NCBI GenBank assembly: GCA_964036275.1
Contig: OZ038434.1
Span: 25,899,413-25,963,412, forward strand
Length of the DNA: 64,000 nt
Direction: 5' to 3'
Origin: Litoditis marina
Lineage: Eukaryota; Nematoda; Chromadorea; Rhabditida; Rhabditidae
In this document: positions 1-11,600 of the stretch, in pieces
Layout of the letters: every line of letters starts with the position of its first letter
Position numbering within the stretch: position 1 is the first letter of the stretch
Notes under the pieces: model-generated
Told to the model about the DNA's origin: nothing
Seen by the model: only the letters and a program-made list of their open reading frames with translations
Databases searched by the model: none
Program-made: the position numbers and the translations under genes

Positions 1-1496
1 TAGGCTACCTGGTGGATTTCAAAGATATAATGCTCGTGAAAATGTTTCGATAATGCACTGCTTCGTGAAATAATGAATCAAATTGAGGGAAGAACCATAC
101 TGTATAAACACGTTATAATACCTTGTTTTGTACTACAGTGAGTACCTTTTGCAAAAACAGAAATCCTCTAAATGAATGTTCAACATAGCAGGGTATCTAT
201 AAATCAGGGTGGTCCATCAGGCTATATATACCCCCGGAGGGCAAACTAAATTTACGTGAGGGCGTCTTTTGACAAAGTTTTCGTTTCGCCCTCGCGCAGT
301 GACGTTTTTCAATTCCGCCAAACGGTTGGATGCAATTTGCTATCATTTGATGACAGAATCGGATGGGGGAACACGCGTAATTAGAATCCGAAACGAAGTT
401 AAGGGATTCTATCTCCTACTGATTACTTCCTCCTATATACACTATTTATAGTGGGGACAAAAAGAACACATCCAAACTTTTCAAGTTTCTTGAACACGAA
501 AGAAAAAATGCGTTCACACGTACACGGTTTGCTTACGTTTACAACTTTAATGTACTTTGAACTCGACCCAAACTTTCCCTATTCCGAAAAAAACGTAATA
601 TAAGTTCGTGGTGTATTGTTTGAAAGATGTTAAAATATTGATTTTTCAGAATAAAGGCGTCAATTAACGTTTTATTCGTTTGTTCTGTTTTCTGTTCGTG
701 CGAGGGTGTTGCTATTTAATGGTCGTAAAACCCGTGCAACAAATTTGTAATCCAAATATAATTAATTGAAGTGGTCAACACGCTTCTTTCAACGGAATTC
801 TATGTTTTGAAACGAAAACCGAGTTATTCGGGAGTAACCATGAGTTTCTCAAAGAAAGTTTCTACGTTTTAGTTGCAGAAACTACGAAATTTTTGTTGAA
901 GAGATTGAAAGCATCTCTCGAGCAAAATCCTACTGTGGCGTTCCAATGGTTCTCGGTACGATTTGGGAGCAGTTTTCAAATTTACAGTCGTTTTGAACGG
1001 AAATCTAGAAAACAAAAAACATCATGGGAACAGAGACTATTATGTTCCGAAAAAAAATTGGAAACAACGATCTCCATGATAAAAATGAGCGAATTTGTCT
1101 TTTTGTATTGAAAGGAGAGTAGGCGTGTTATGAAAATGACGTTTTAAACTGACGATTTACTAAACTTCGACTAGTTAGCATAGAGTTTACTCGGCCTGTT
1201 ACGTGCTTTAGTAGGTCATATTCCCACGTTCCGAGTAGATCATCCTACGCTGGATTCTAGTAGTTTCTCGGTTCAGTACACTTTATAACCCACGCGATCA
1301 CCTCCGGAGCATCTCATTAGCTGATTTATATTAATATTGTGCAATGGTGATCACGGAATATGATTGTCAATTCGGTCATGAGAGGCTCCTGAGCCCTGCT
1401 GGCATGTTTGAGGTGAGGAGCGCTCAGGGTAGAATTACTGTACAGTGAAGAACTTTCGAGTTGAGTTGAGCCATGAAGCTAAGTGTGCTGTGTATA

Positions 1497-1625
1497 TACT
1501 GTTAGTTCAGTCACGTGAAACATGTTGAACAACGCAGAACTCAGTAACGTGCAATAACAAAGTGCACGATGCCTCATTAGAATGCTGACTTTACGTTGCA
1601 ATTTATTTGATTTCTAGTATACGCA
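1497..1625. repeat. CACGTGA MITE copy
   Basis: TTCAGTCACGTGAAACATG ... GCAGAACTCAGTAACGTGC ... CATTAGAATGC ... TTTCTAGTATAC; same layout as the copies near 21.6, 47.2-47.5 and 52.9 kb. Confidence 0.65.
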
Positions 1626-2395
1626 TGCTTTCTTAGGCGACGGGTGTACAAAACTGGAGTTGGGAGCTCGTGAACAAACTCAAGCGTTAATTGTGCAAAC
1701 ACCTTGAATAGGAACTCCGTTTATTTTTTCAAAACTCTTTGATCTCTCCCTCTTTCAAGAAATTTGAGGGTAAAAAGCATGAGCTAACGATCATTTGACA
1801 TTTCGCGCAACTTTTGGCTTCCGTTTCAATTTGCGTTTAAGCGGAAGCATTACGTAGATGCATGCACGTGGAAGGTAGTTGGGGAGTTTGATCTACGGAG
1901 AGTTCACTATGTGAGACGAGTTCAGGTTCACCTAAGAACTTCCATATACAATATGATCTACTGATAGTTCTTTCTGGGAGAGTGAAGATCTCACGTTCAT
2001 GTTCACGTGAAAATGTACGTGATCGTTATCCATCGGAGGGTACTGTAAGTTTCGAGCACCTTGTGAAAAGAAATGATTTACGTGATTGCCATTGAACAAG
2101 TGGCGGCAAACTTTTCTTCAAATAAAGCCAAACTTAAATAAAAGCCTTGTCAAAATAAGGCTGAAACCAGAAAACAAGGAAATGACATTAAAAATTTGCA
2201 AATTGAATCCTGCACGTTTGTTTTCTAATAGTCATTTTGTGTTCAAAAGCTGTTTTGAAAACAATAAACGAAAATGACATAATACGGGAAAAGACAAAAC
2301 ACAGCATACAAATTGCATAAATTTTTCATTTCGAGCGAACATTGTTTTCGGATTCCTGTTGTTTTGCATGATTGAACACACTTTGAAATATTGGC

Positions 2396-2597
2396 TCCTT
2401 CTTTCTTTTTTTCTCTCTCCCTCTCTATCAATCCACCGTCTCTCTCTGATGCTCTCCCTCTTCCTCTCCTTCCCCTCTCTATTTCCGTCTCTCTTTCAAT
2501 CCGTCTACTTCTCTCTCTCTGTTCTCTCTTCCCCTCTCTTATTTCTCTCTCTCTGTCGCTCTCTCACACCCTCTCTATATTTGCTCTCTCCCTCTCC

Positions 2598-2651
<54 letters not shown>

Positions 2652-2665
2652 ATCTATCCACCCTC
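2396..2665 (+). repeat. (CT)n-rich tract
   Basis: Pyrimidine-rich, ending in about 27 uninterrupted CT units (2605-2640). The Ser/Leu-rich frames across it are low-complexity artefacts. Confidence 0.9.
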
Positions 2666-3609
2666 CCTAATTCTTTGATAATCCTATTCCCCATGAGAAC
2701 TATTCCAAATCCGAACCCTATCTCAAATCGTAAGCCAATATCCCATTATAGTGGCTTTATTCACAGGATACGGATATATTATTGAAAACAAGAAAATATG
2801 AATAACAATGGAAATATCATTATCCGTTCATAAACTATCAAAATAATGCATTCATTCTATTGTGCGATGTGTACTTTTTAAGGGTGTGAAACCTTGATTA
2901 TCAGGAAAACAGAAAATACACATAGCTTGCAACTGTCCTGGTTTAAGATCATCTTGTCGAAAAGTACGACCTTGCTAACTATAAATGAGATCATTGAAAC
3001 GTAGAACACTTTTCTCTCTTCAAAGATAGGTGATTATTCGGAGCCGTTTGTGAATAGCGTCAGATCAAATCAAATAATTGGTTCTCACTCGGAATGCTCC
3101 ATTGAGAAAAATAATGACCCATTACGAACTGGAAGGAGGTGTGAGAAAAGAATTCGAGAGAGAAAAGGGAAGGAGAAAGAAAGAAAAGAGAAAAGGGAGA
3201 GAGAACATAAAAGAGATTGGGAGAGGTGAAGAGCACTTAGAACAAGGGTATTCTAGTGAAGGAAGTCACGTAAACGTTAAAATATCTGAATGGAACATTT
3301 TTCATATACAAAGTTGTTCATGTTGAATGATGTGTTTCTTGTACTTATCACCGGATGAACAAGATGATCGTTAATTTTTAGAATGTGAGTTGGAAAAGAA
3401 TGAGAATTGGTCATTGTTTTCACCGCTTTACATTTCGTACTTCTTTTCCAATGTTACAAATCACTTGAAATGGCTCATTTCAGAGAAATCATAAAATGTA
3501 AATGGGAAAATGACAGAATGACAAATTTTTATGTCATGGCTTTTCTGCAAAATCTTCTGTTGTCGTTCTAAGCCTTAAATTGTAACAAAAGACAAAGGAA
3601 AAAAGAAAC

Positions 3610-3955
3610 TATATAAGACGGTTCCAACTGAATTTTTTTCAAAATTCAAAGTAATTCACGGAATTCTGTCAAGCTGTGAACGGGAACATTTTCTTGCGCC
3701 TTGCGGTCGAAATGACACAATTTTAGGTTTCTTGTCAACGCGATTTTGGCATTTGACAATGCGATTCATATTCTTTTGGCAAATGCTAAGTGAACGGAGT
3801 TCGCTTGTCACTTGTCACCCAAAGGGATCATCTTTACCATTTGCCATTTGCACTGATTCATTTTGACACGTGCCAAACCGTTGAGAGGATTCGAACCCTT
3901 GGCCGTTGGGCCAAAAGCAATCGCACTACCACTACACTAAGGGAGCACCTGCGTT
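3610..3955 (-). mobile_element. tRNA-derived SINE-like copy, left member of a head-to-head pair
   Basis: On the minus strand a tRNA-like head has an A box (TTAGTGTAGTGGTAG, about 3945-3931) and a perfect B box (GGTTCGAATCC, about 3894-3884), with TTTTGGC in the anticodon-loop position, reminiscent of tRNA-Pro. The body is rich in TTGACAA/TGGCAA words and the tail ends in ...CGTCTTATATA at 3610. The cloverleaf pairs poorly, so it is not a functional tRNA gene. Confidence 0.6.
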
Positions 3956-4299
3956 TGAAAAGAATGGACCGCGCTATATATAACCCCGCCGCAATTGTTC
4001 AGATTAAGGTTGCCACACATGAGTGTATTAAAAGGGATTAGTTTATTGAAAAAATCAATTTTCATAAATATAAAACGTGAATTTAAAAGCTGAACACACC
4101 AAAAAAACATTTCAGCTAGTTAAAAGCCAGTAGCAACTTTTCGCCCAACATCGCAGGTTTAAGTGTTTACTGTATTCCCTTTTCCGCTTTTCGTTTTTTC
4201 TTTCACAGATTCGCACCCATAATTCGATAATCTATTCTCATCCCGTTATGAATATGCCCGCCCTGGTGTGTGTACGAACTGTTCGCGCTCTAGAATGTA

Positions 4300-4648
4300 G
4301 CCCGCTTAGTGTAGTGGTAAGCGTCTCGCTTTTGGTGTGGCGGGGTCAGGTTCGATTCCCGCATGAGGCAAAGCCTGGTTGACACGTGTCAAGAAAGAGG
4401 ATCGTTCCTGGCAATTGTCAGTGTTGAGCAGTGATAATATCACTTGCCAAGTGTTGAGAAGTGATATTATCACTTGGCAGACATCAATATTCATGTTGGC
4501 GCTTGTCAATTGGGTTGGCTCTAATATTTCCCAGATACAACAGCAACTTTGACAAGATAATGGTTTACGTGTCACACCCACTCCGTTGACAACATTTTGG
4601 TAAAAAAACGGAAATTTTGAAAAAATTTAGTTGGACCCGTCTTATATA
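4300..4648 (+). mobile_element. tRNA-derived SINE-like copy, right member of a head-to-head pair
   Basis: The tRNA-like head at 4302-4372 has a perfect D stem (GCTT...AAGC), A box TTAGTGTAGTGG and B box GGTTCGATTCC; acceptor and anticodon stems are degenerate. The tail ends CGTCTTATATA at 4648, the inverse of the left copy's end. The body has a repeated, self-complementary TGATAATATCACTTG segment (about 4427-4483). Confidence 0.6.
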
Positions 4649-6346
4649 AAGATTATTAATAAAAAGAACTACAAAACTATAATATACGAATGACACAAAA
4701 TAAGATTCTCAAACTTTGAAATACGAAAAACTTTGTTCACTTGATCTTTGATGTGTGAAATGCCTCATAGGCGGGACAATTCAATTGCGAGGTCCTTTTT
4801 CTGGGAAATCGAGAACTTTATTGAATAAGAAGAAATGGTCCCTACGAGATTCTTTGAGTGAAGGAAAAGGAATACAGAATCGAATCTTCAAAAGATCATA
4901 GGATTGAGAAATGTTAGAAAATTGTTCTTCACATTAGTAATAGCTCTGAACCCAAATTAGCAGCATCCAGTTCAGACGCTCTTCTGGTTTCTAGAAATCT
5001 TTAAAGGTAGTTTGTCGTTCCTTTGTAAACGTGCATAGGAAAATCTACCCCAAACCCAACTTTTCACGTGGGGTCACGTTTCTATCAATGCTATGAAACA
5101 GGTTAAATGGAAGTTCAAATGATTTGAGCACACATATTTTTCATAAAGTTGTGTACTTTATATGATTGGACGGAAATTGGCTGATAATTCCAAACGAACC
5201 TCTCTCCGTGGGTGTAGTACACATATTTATACCCACTTTATCCACCCACCCGAGAATATTCCCGCATCTATCATTAGAGAAGATGATTACGTGGGGAGAT
5301 GCAACATCTTTTTAGGCACATATCTTTTTTTAAGAACATAGCTCGTCATTTTGAGATGGGGTCAAATGGGGTTTTCGGTCAAAGTTCGGAAATTACGAAG
5401 TCGAAAGATCAAAGTACAACGAAGACTTGGTCACTTCTTACAGCTTATAGATTGTACGTGTGTCCCTGATTACGTGGGGAGATGCAACATCTTTTTATAG
5501 GAGATGAACATATCTGATTTGTAGTTTGAACTCTATATTCGCCATAGTACACGAATTTTGAACGAGAAATAAGAGACTCATTTGATCTATGCACGTTGTA
5601 ACCTCTCACGTGGGTCACACTTTTCACGTGCTCAGACCTGCACAAATTCAATAAACTGGAATAGCCGAGTTAGTCATTCGAGCAAAAGTTCAGTTACCAA
5701 ATTCTTCTTGAGGTCAGAATATTTAGTTTTTATTGTTTTGTAACTTGCGCAGGTGTTCTAGTTTCACACACAAGCAAATAAGTTATCAGGACACAAGGCT
5801 CAAGAGTCCGTGGAATGTTTGAATTCCGCTCAAATAGCTTATTCGGCCAGTTGAGCTTACAAAAAAGTCAACTCGAATGTTTTTTCTCTGAAATCTTCTC
5901 GAAATCGTCTGTTTTCGCCACTCGGGGGCGGTTTTCAATCAGTTTTCTCCACTCCATTTTCCCGTCTGAGAAACAATCTATCAGAGTATTCGGGGGAATA
6001 CCCGTGGGAATTCCCCGATGACGTCATAATTGGGAGGAGGGACAGGTCTCTGATCTCCCCACGTAAAGTGAAATAACATGAAGATGGGAGAAAATAGGAG
6101 AGAGATTAGATTACGTGGAATTGAACGGAAAACATTTAGTTAAATGTTCAGTTGAGGGGATACATTTAGGTGCTTTGAATAGATACGTATTGATTGGATG
6201 AATACTCAATATCGTTTATCGGGAAGTAGTATTGACCGCATCAAATACGAATGATGATAAATCTTCACGTTTTACGTTTACTTTTCGAGAATTGTCCCAC
6301 AGTTCTTACAAATGCAAAAAGCAGTCTGAAAACATCATTAACTAAC
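4649..6346. other. Gene-free stretch
   Basis: AT-rich. GATTACGTGGGGAGATGCAA is repeated at 5285 and 5469, suggesting a small diverged repeat. Nothing else supported. Confidence 0.5.
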
Positions 6347-6354
6347 ATAAAAAC

Positions 6355-6510
6355 TAGGGTTGTTAAAGTCGAACTCGAAACTCGACTCGACTCGAAAAAA
6401 CTCAAAAAATTTACTCGAAAACTCGAAATGCTCCAAAACACCAAAACTAGACAACTCGAAAACTCGAAAAACTGGAAAACTCGAAATTTTGAACTCGATT
6501 AACAACCTTA
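6355..6510. mobile_element. hAT-like MITE filled with ACTCGAAA repeats
   Basis: 156 bp with ends TAGGGTTGTTAA / TTAACAACCTTA and an exact 8-bp target duplication ATAAAAAC (6347-6354, 6511-6518), as expected of hAT elements. The interior is almost entirely (A)ACTCGAAA words. Confidence 0.85.
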
Positions 6511-6864
6511 ATAAAAACCCCCAGGAAATATGAGGAGAATGCACGAAATGAGTTCACATAACACAGCCAAAACAAGACATACGTAGAGTGAAGAATCTCC
6601 ATAATCTGTCACTGCTTCTCTCTATTCTAAAAAACCTTATATTACATTGGATTCTCTGAAATTGAGGAATGAGTATAATTTCACGTGAATAAAAATGTTC
6701 TATTGTGTACACAACATTTTCACGGCAAAATCAAAGGTTGACTAGAGCTGATGAAATCGTTTCACGAAAGGAAACGAAAACGGTCAGAATAAATAAGGGC
6801 GCGAATAAAGTATTACAAATGAAAGCTAAAAGTAGTGGAGTACATATTAGGATATTAGCAAGGG

Positions 6865-7052
6865 TTAAAGGAGACCGGAACACAACTTGAGCAAAGGTTT
6901 TGTTTCAGGCTGCTTTTAACTGTATTGAGATCACAGTTTGATCAGTCCACGTGACATTCACATGACAATGCCACGCGACACGCAACGCGTCCAATCAAAA
7001 GTAGGATACAGCAGCTTCACGAGAAACCATGTTGCTCTCCGGTCTCCTTTAA
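6865..7052. mobile_element. piggyBac-like MITE with TTAA target sites
   Basis: 188 bp, TTAA at both ends (6865-6868 and 7049-7052), inverted ends AGGAGACCGGA / TCCGGTCTCCT. A second copy lies inverted at about 47227-47422. Confidence 0.8.
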
Positions 7053-8609
7053 CTCGCAAAGGGTCATAGTCCCGAACACTTTCAGCATAGTTTCCAATCA
7101 AGAAAAGCGGTGAGTTGCACATAAAAAACCCACTAAACAACCTTAGATTGACATTATTTTAGTGGGACGACGAACAAAAACGCGCTAAGTGCATTGCTTT
7201 CAATAATTAACAAAGAAATGGGAGAATGCATGAACTTTTGAGGAAACAGGTAAAGCATGTTCAGCATGAAACAGCAAAGAAAATACAAATGTCTGCTACG
7301 TTGTAGATCAAAAATCTACCAAATCAAAGTTGTTACGGCAGTTCTACAAAACAAAACGAAACCAGTGTACTTCATTCTTTTCATACCAAACTGTCATACA
7401 CAGCAGAAGAAAGGAATACAGTATACCTCAACATTTCTAAGATAACTATAGTTCTATAGTGCTTCCCTGTGATTAGTGAACTGCTCTCCTATAAAAAGTG
7501 AAACTCAATGTAGTTTGATCTCGTTACTCGCCGCAATTCACCAATTTCGACCGCGAATCAATGGGATCAAAAGATCAAACTACGCTGCAGAATAGACTAA
7601 CATAAACCGTAAAGGCTTGCTTTCAAGCGAGCGAACTAATGTTGCGCTTCCTGTGATTAGTAGGAAAGTACATGAACTTTAAGTGAATACTGGGTTTCAC
7701 TTGAATGAATGAAAGAAAAAGTACTTTGTAGATCAAAAATAGCATTATTGAACGACTTTAGCACTTCCTGTGGTTAGCTAGTGAACTCTGCCTCCCAATT
7801 CCTAATCCGTTCCTTTTAGTGTCTCGTCGAATTTCCTTTTCGCTCTTCATCCATCCAGTGTTTTTCATCTTTTTCTGCCTAATGGAGAAATGAAAAAGTG
7901 ATCGGCTCTCAGAACTTTCTATCTACTGATATATGCGATTTTGCTATGTAATAGTCAGAAATCAGAACGGAATTGTAAAGTTAAAACAACAGATAGACAT
8001 TCCTAACTAAGTTAACTTAAAAAAATATAATTTAAGAATTGGGAGAAGTTATACATATTCGTACTCCCCCCCCCCCCCGCCTCAAACATACAGGTTGAAA
8101 ACGAAACTCTTCATAGCTCTTTACAATAAATAAAACAGGTCCATATCACAAACACCATCACAAACTAGATAGTAAAGAGAACGAAATAAACTAGCTACAT
8201 CCCGGATAAAAAGTTTCTATAAATAAAAGAAAACGAAAAAAGAAACAAATAATGCACCACAAAGTCATTGAGAACAACAGAAATACTTGAAAAACAATTG
8301 TAAAAGATTTTCGAACACAGATAGAAATTTTCTCGGCGACTATTTTGCAACAGAGCTTACTATATACAACAGGGCAGTCTCAGTGTTAGCTAATCTCCAG
8401 TTATTTCTATTCTCAAAACAAAGTGGAATGATTAAAACATAGATATACTTAATCTATTAGTTAAAAGAGTCTACAAAAAGTAACCAAAGATAACCGGTTC
8501 AAATTGCAAACAATTAACCTGAGCAACTGGTTACTTGGAACGGTCCCCACTTAAATTAACGTTGAAGTCGAAGAACACAGAAGAAATTCCGAGATACCGT
8601 AATCTTGAT
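7053..8609. other. Gene-free stretch downstream of the SRP receptor gene
   Basis: Contains a GTAGTTTGATC MITE, three related GCTTCCTGTGATTAG motifs (7460, 7648, 7763) and a poly-C run near 8067. The SRP-receptor 3' UTR should lie at its right edge; I see no clear AATAAA on the minus strand close to the stop. Confidence 0.5.
7510..7582. repeat. ~73-bp MITE with GTAGTTTGATC ends
   Basis: GTAGTTTGATCTCG ... GATCAAACTAC. Further copies at about 45166-45232, 46986-47052, 53648-53713 and 56043-56127 (diverged). Confidence 0.6.
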
Positions 8610-11600
8610 CTACTTGAGTAGGGCAGAGACTACCGCTCCAGCATTCAGATTTCGGAGATCGGAATAAGTCTGGCCGCAACCAACGAAAACGATCGGCTGA
8701 CCGGTTATGTACGTCATTGAAACGGAGGCGCCAACCTGGAATCAGAATCATATTATTACAAGTTACAATATTACAATATTGATTAAGTTATTACAATATT
8801 ACATATTAGTTGCTCCAAATAGCCACAAAATTCGGAAAAGGTCTCATTTTCATAAACATCGGAAAAACAACCCCTTTTTTGTGGAAAATCTGGCGCAAAC
8901 TGTACTACCTGTCCCTTTTTGTAGAATAGGCGGCACACCTAAATGGTGTACGCATGGAAAAAAGGATGATATCTTTCAAACTATATTATAGTCTCAGTTA
9001 CTCTTAAGTGGACTGCTACAGTTAACCTTTGAAAGCTGTTTGAAAATACTAATGAATAAGAAGGATAGATCATACCAAATACTCGCTGTTTAAAAACCAA
9101 TCCACCTATTGTCTGGAAGAGATGACGATTGATGATGATGATTGAGAGAGCGGGACAGAAAAAAGAGGCAGAGAGAGAGAGAGAGAGGGGAGAGAAAGAG
9201 AGAGAAAGAGAGAGAAAGAGAGATAGAGACAACTATCTACCCACCTTATCATCGATAGTGTCGAACTTTGTGAGTACGATTCCGTCAATCAGTCTCGCTT
9301 CCTTGCCGGGGGTCGCGTGGTCGGCCAGAGCCTGGAGAGAGGAAAAAAGGTCATCAAATTTATATACTTTTTTTCTGAAAAAGCATATAACTAGCCTCAA
9401 AATATCCGAATTCATACCCATGTTAGCTGACCGAGGATTGTTAACTTCTACTGTTCTGTAACCGGTCGGGTAACCCATAACTGTTTATACATAGCCACAG
9501 TACTTACATAAAGCATATAATACCTGGAGGAGATCTACAACTTTTCGAATTATCTCATGAGGAAATGCTTAACTGACTCCCTCAAACACCTATGGCTACC
9601 CACCCAAGACCTCTGCCGACATCAAACTACTAACTACAACGAATTGTTGGTCCCTCCCTATACGCTATACCCATCCGATTCAATGATCAATCCCAATATC
9701 AGTTCTCAAACGTCAAACTTACAGTATGCCCATTGTTCTGAGATCAAAACTGATATCGATTGATTGATTATGAATCCTACAGCTACTGTATGCCCACCTG
9801 ATTGAACTTGACCAACTGGTCTACGGCTTCGTTTCCAACAAGCGCCTCGCCGACGAAGAGAACGAGATCGGGCTCATTCACACGGATCAGCTAGAAGTAG
9901 AGAGGTGGAAATAGTGGCAACTGTTTGGTGCATACAAAAGCCGACCTTTCTACGTCAAAGTGTCAAAGGTTATTCTTGGTTATAAAGATTATTTGTTAAT
10001 GAAAAACGATTCATTTATAATAAACAGGTCTCCAAGATGATATTAGGGAAAAGAGATCCGTTATCGAATTTGTTCTGGCTAATAGCACAACTCTCCGGCC
10101 ACTTCCACAAGATACCCGATATTTCGTTAATCCTATCAGGTAACCTCAACCGGGTTACCTGGTTAACCCCTTTGTATCCATTTTTTTCTTTTGGGGGAAA
10201 TTTGGGGTTACCGAGAAAAAAGGTTAACCAGGTATTCAGGTTAATGGTTAACTGCTGGGGCTAACGAAATATCGGGTTAAATAGAGAATTCGCCCAACTC
10301 TCCTTGAATTTACATATACCTTAGCCAACTCCCACATCAGAGTTTCATTGATCATTGTCCAACATTTACCCAATTTTGCATGGAAACTAGGTAAAGTTTC
10401 CCCATTTTGGCAAAAACGAGCCTGTTTTTATGGCCAATAGCAAAACTTTTTTTGGTAAGAGGCTCGACAAAATAATTATAGGTAAAATCATAATTATCAG
10501 TACTGGGTTGACTACAATCACTATTAGTACCATTTAAACGGTTTTAGTTAGCAATGTGAGCCGCAGAACCGATATATATCTCGTTTTACCAGATATATTT
10601 GTCACTCTCTCGTCCCCTTTGCTATTTCACTGTTTTTATTATCATTGAATAATATGTACCTTGGCCAGCTCCCTCATCAGGGGTTCATTGTCCTGCATCC
10701 GCCCGGCCGTGTCCACCAACACCACATCGATCCCCCTCTCCTGTGCAATGACCATCGCCGCCGCTGCCAGACCCGCTGCGTCCTTACCGTAACCCTGCTC
10801 GAACAACTGGAAAGAACGAATGTAATGTTGTATTGTTGTATATGAATGTATTGATGTTTACCTGAATTACCTACCATAAGATTTTCTGCGTTTGTATTGT
10901 TGTATTTAAATGTTTACTTGCAAAGATGTTTTTTTGGTAAACATTTCATTCATCTTACGCCATACTCGCATACAAAATGCTCGACCTGAACCGAGTTGGG
11001 ACGCAGTCTTTCACATTTCCTGAACGAATTCTCTGAGTATCAGACAAAACATACACAATTTCAAGCATGTAGATCAAATCTTCAAAAAATGTTTGAAATA
11101 ACACCTCACCTGCACCGAGTTGGGATGAAGTGCATTCAGGTGTTTCGTGTGGGTTCTCAACTGTTCAACTGCACCAGCACGGAAAGTATCGCCGGCCGCA
11201 ATCAATACACGATGGCCGTTCTCATTCAGCCAGAATGTGATCTACAATCAATCGATATCTATCAGAAACACATAACAGTTTAGCTTCTATAGAGATCAAA
11301 AACAAACATCAACTATTCACACACCACTTCACAATGATTTACTACCCAAATAGTCACACTTTAGTGGTATGTGTATAGGTTTTTTATAGGCGATATACTG
11401 TAGGTAACCATGTAGAAACGAAAAGAACTATACCCACCTTAGCCAGATTCGTACTTTTTCCCACTCCGTTGACCCCGCAAAAGACGATGACATAGGGACG
11501 AGACTCGCGTTTTGCCTCAACCACATCACGCAGAATATCCACACGACGCTTGGGGGTCAGCAGCTGCAAGTAGGTCAAAAGTAGGTCATTGGATTGGGAG

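Larger units (their letters stand above)
1..3600. other. Gene-free stretch
   Basis: No ORF with splice context or recognisable domain. It holds a CACGTGA MITE (1497-1625) and a CT tract (2396-2665); the rest is unique AT-rich DNA. Confidence 0.6.

Noticed and set aside
2359..2678. Ser/Leu-rich ORFs across the CT tract (and similar ones at 42.2-42.6, 46.4-46.9, 49.2-50.1 and 50.7-51.2 kb)
   Set aside because: Dinucleotide repeats keep several frames open on both strands; no splice context or non-repetitive coding sequence.
4302..4372. Functional tRNA gene
   Set aside because: Good D arm and B box but acceptor and anticodon stems do not pair; better explained as a SINE head.
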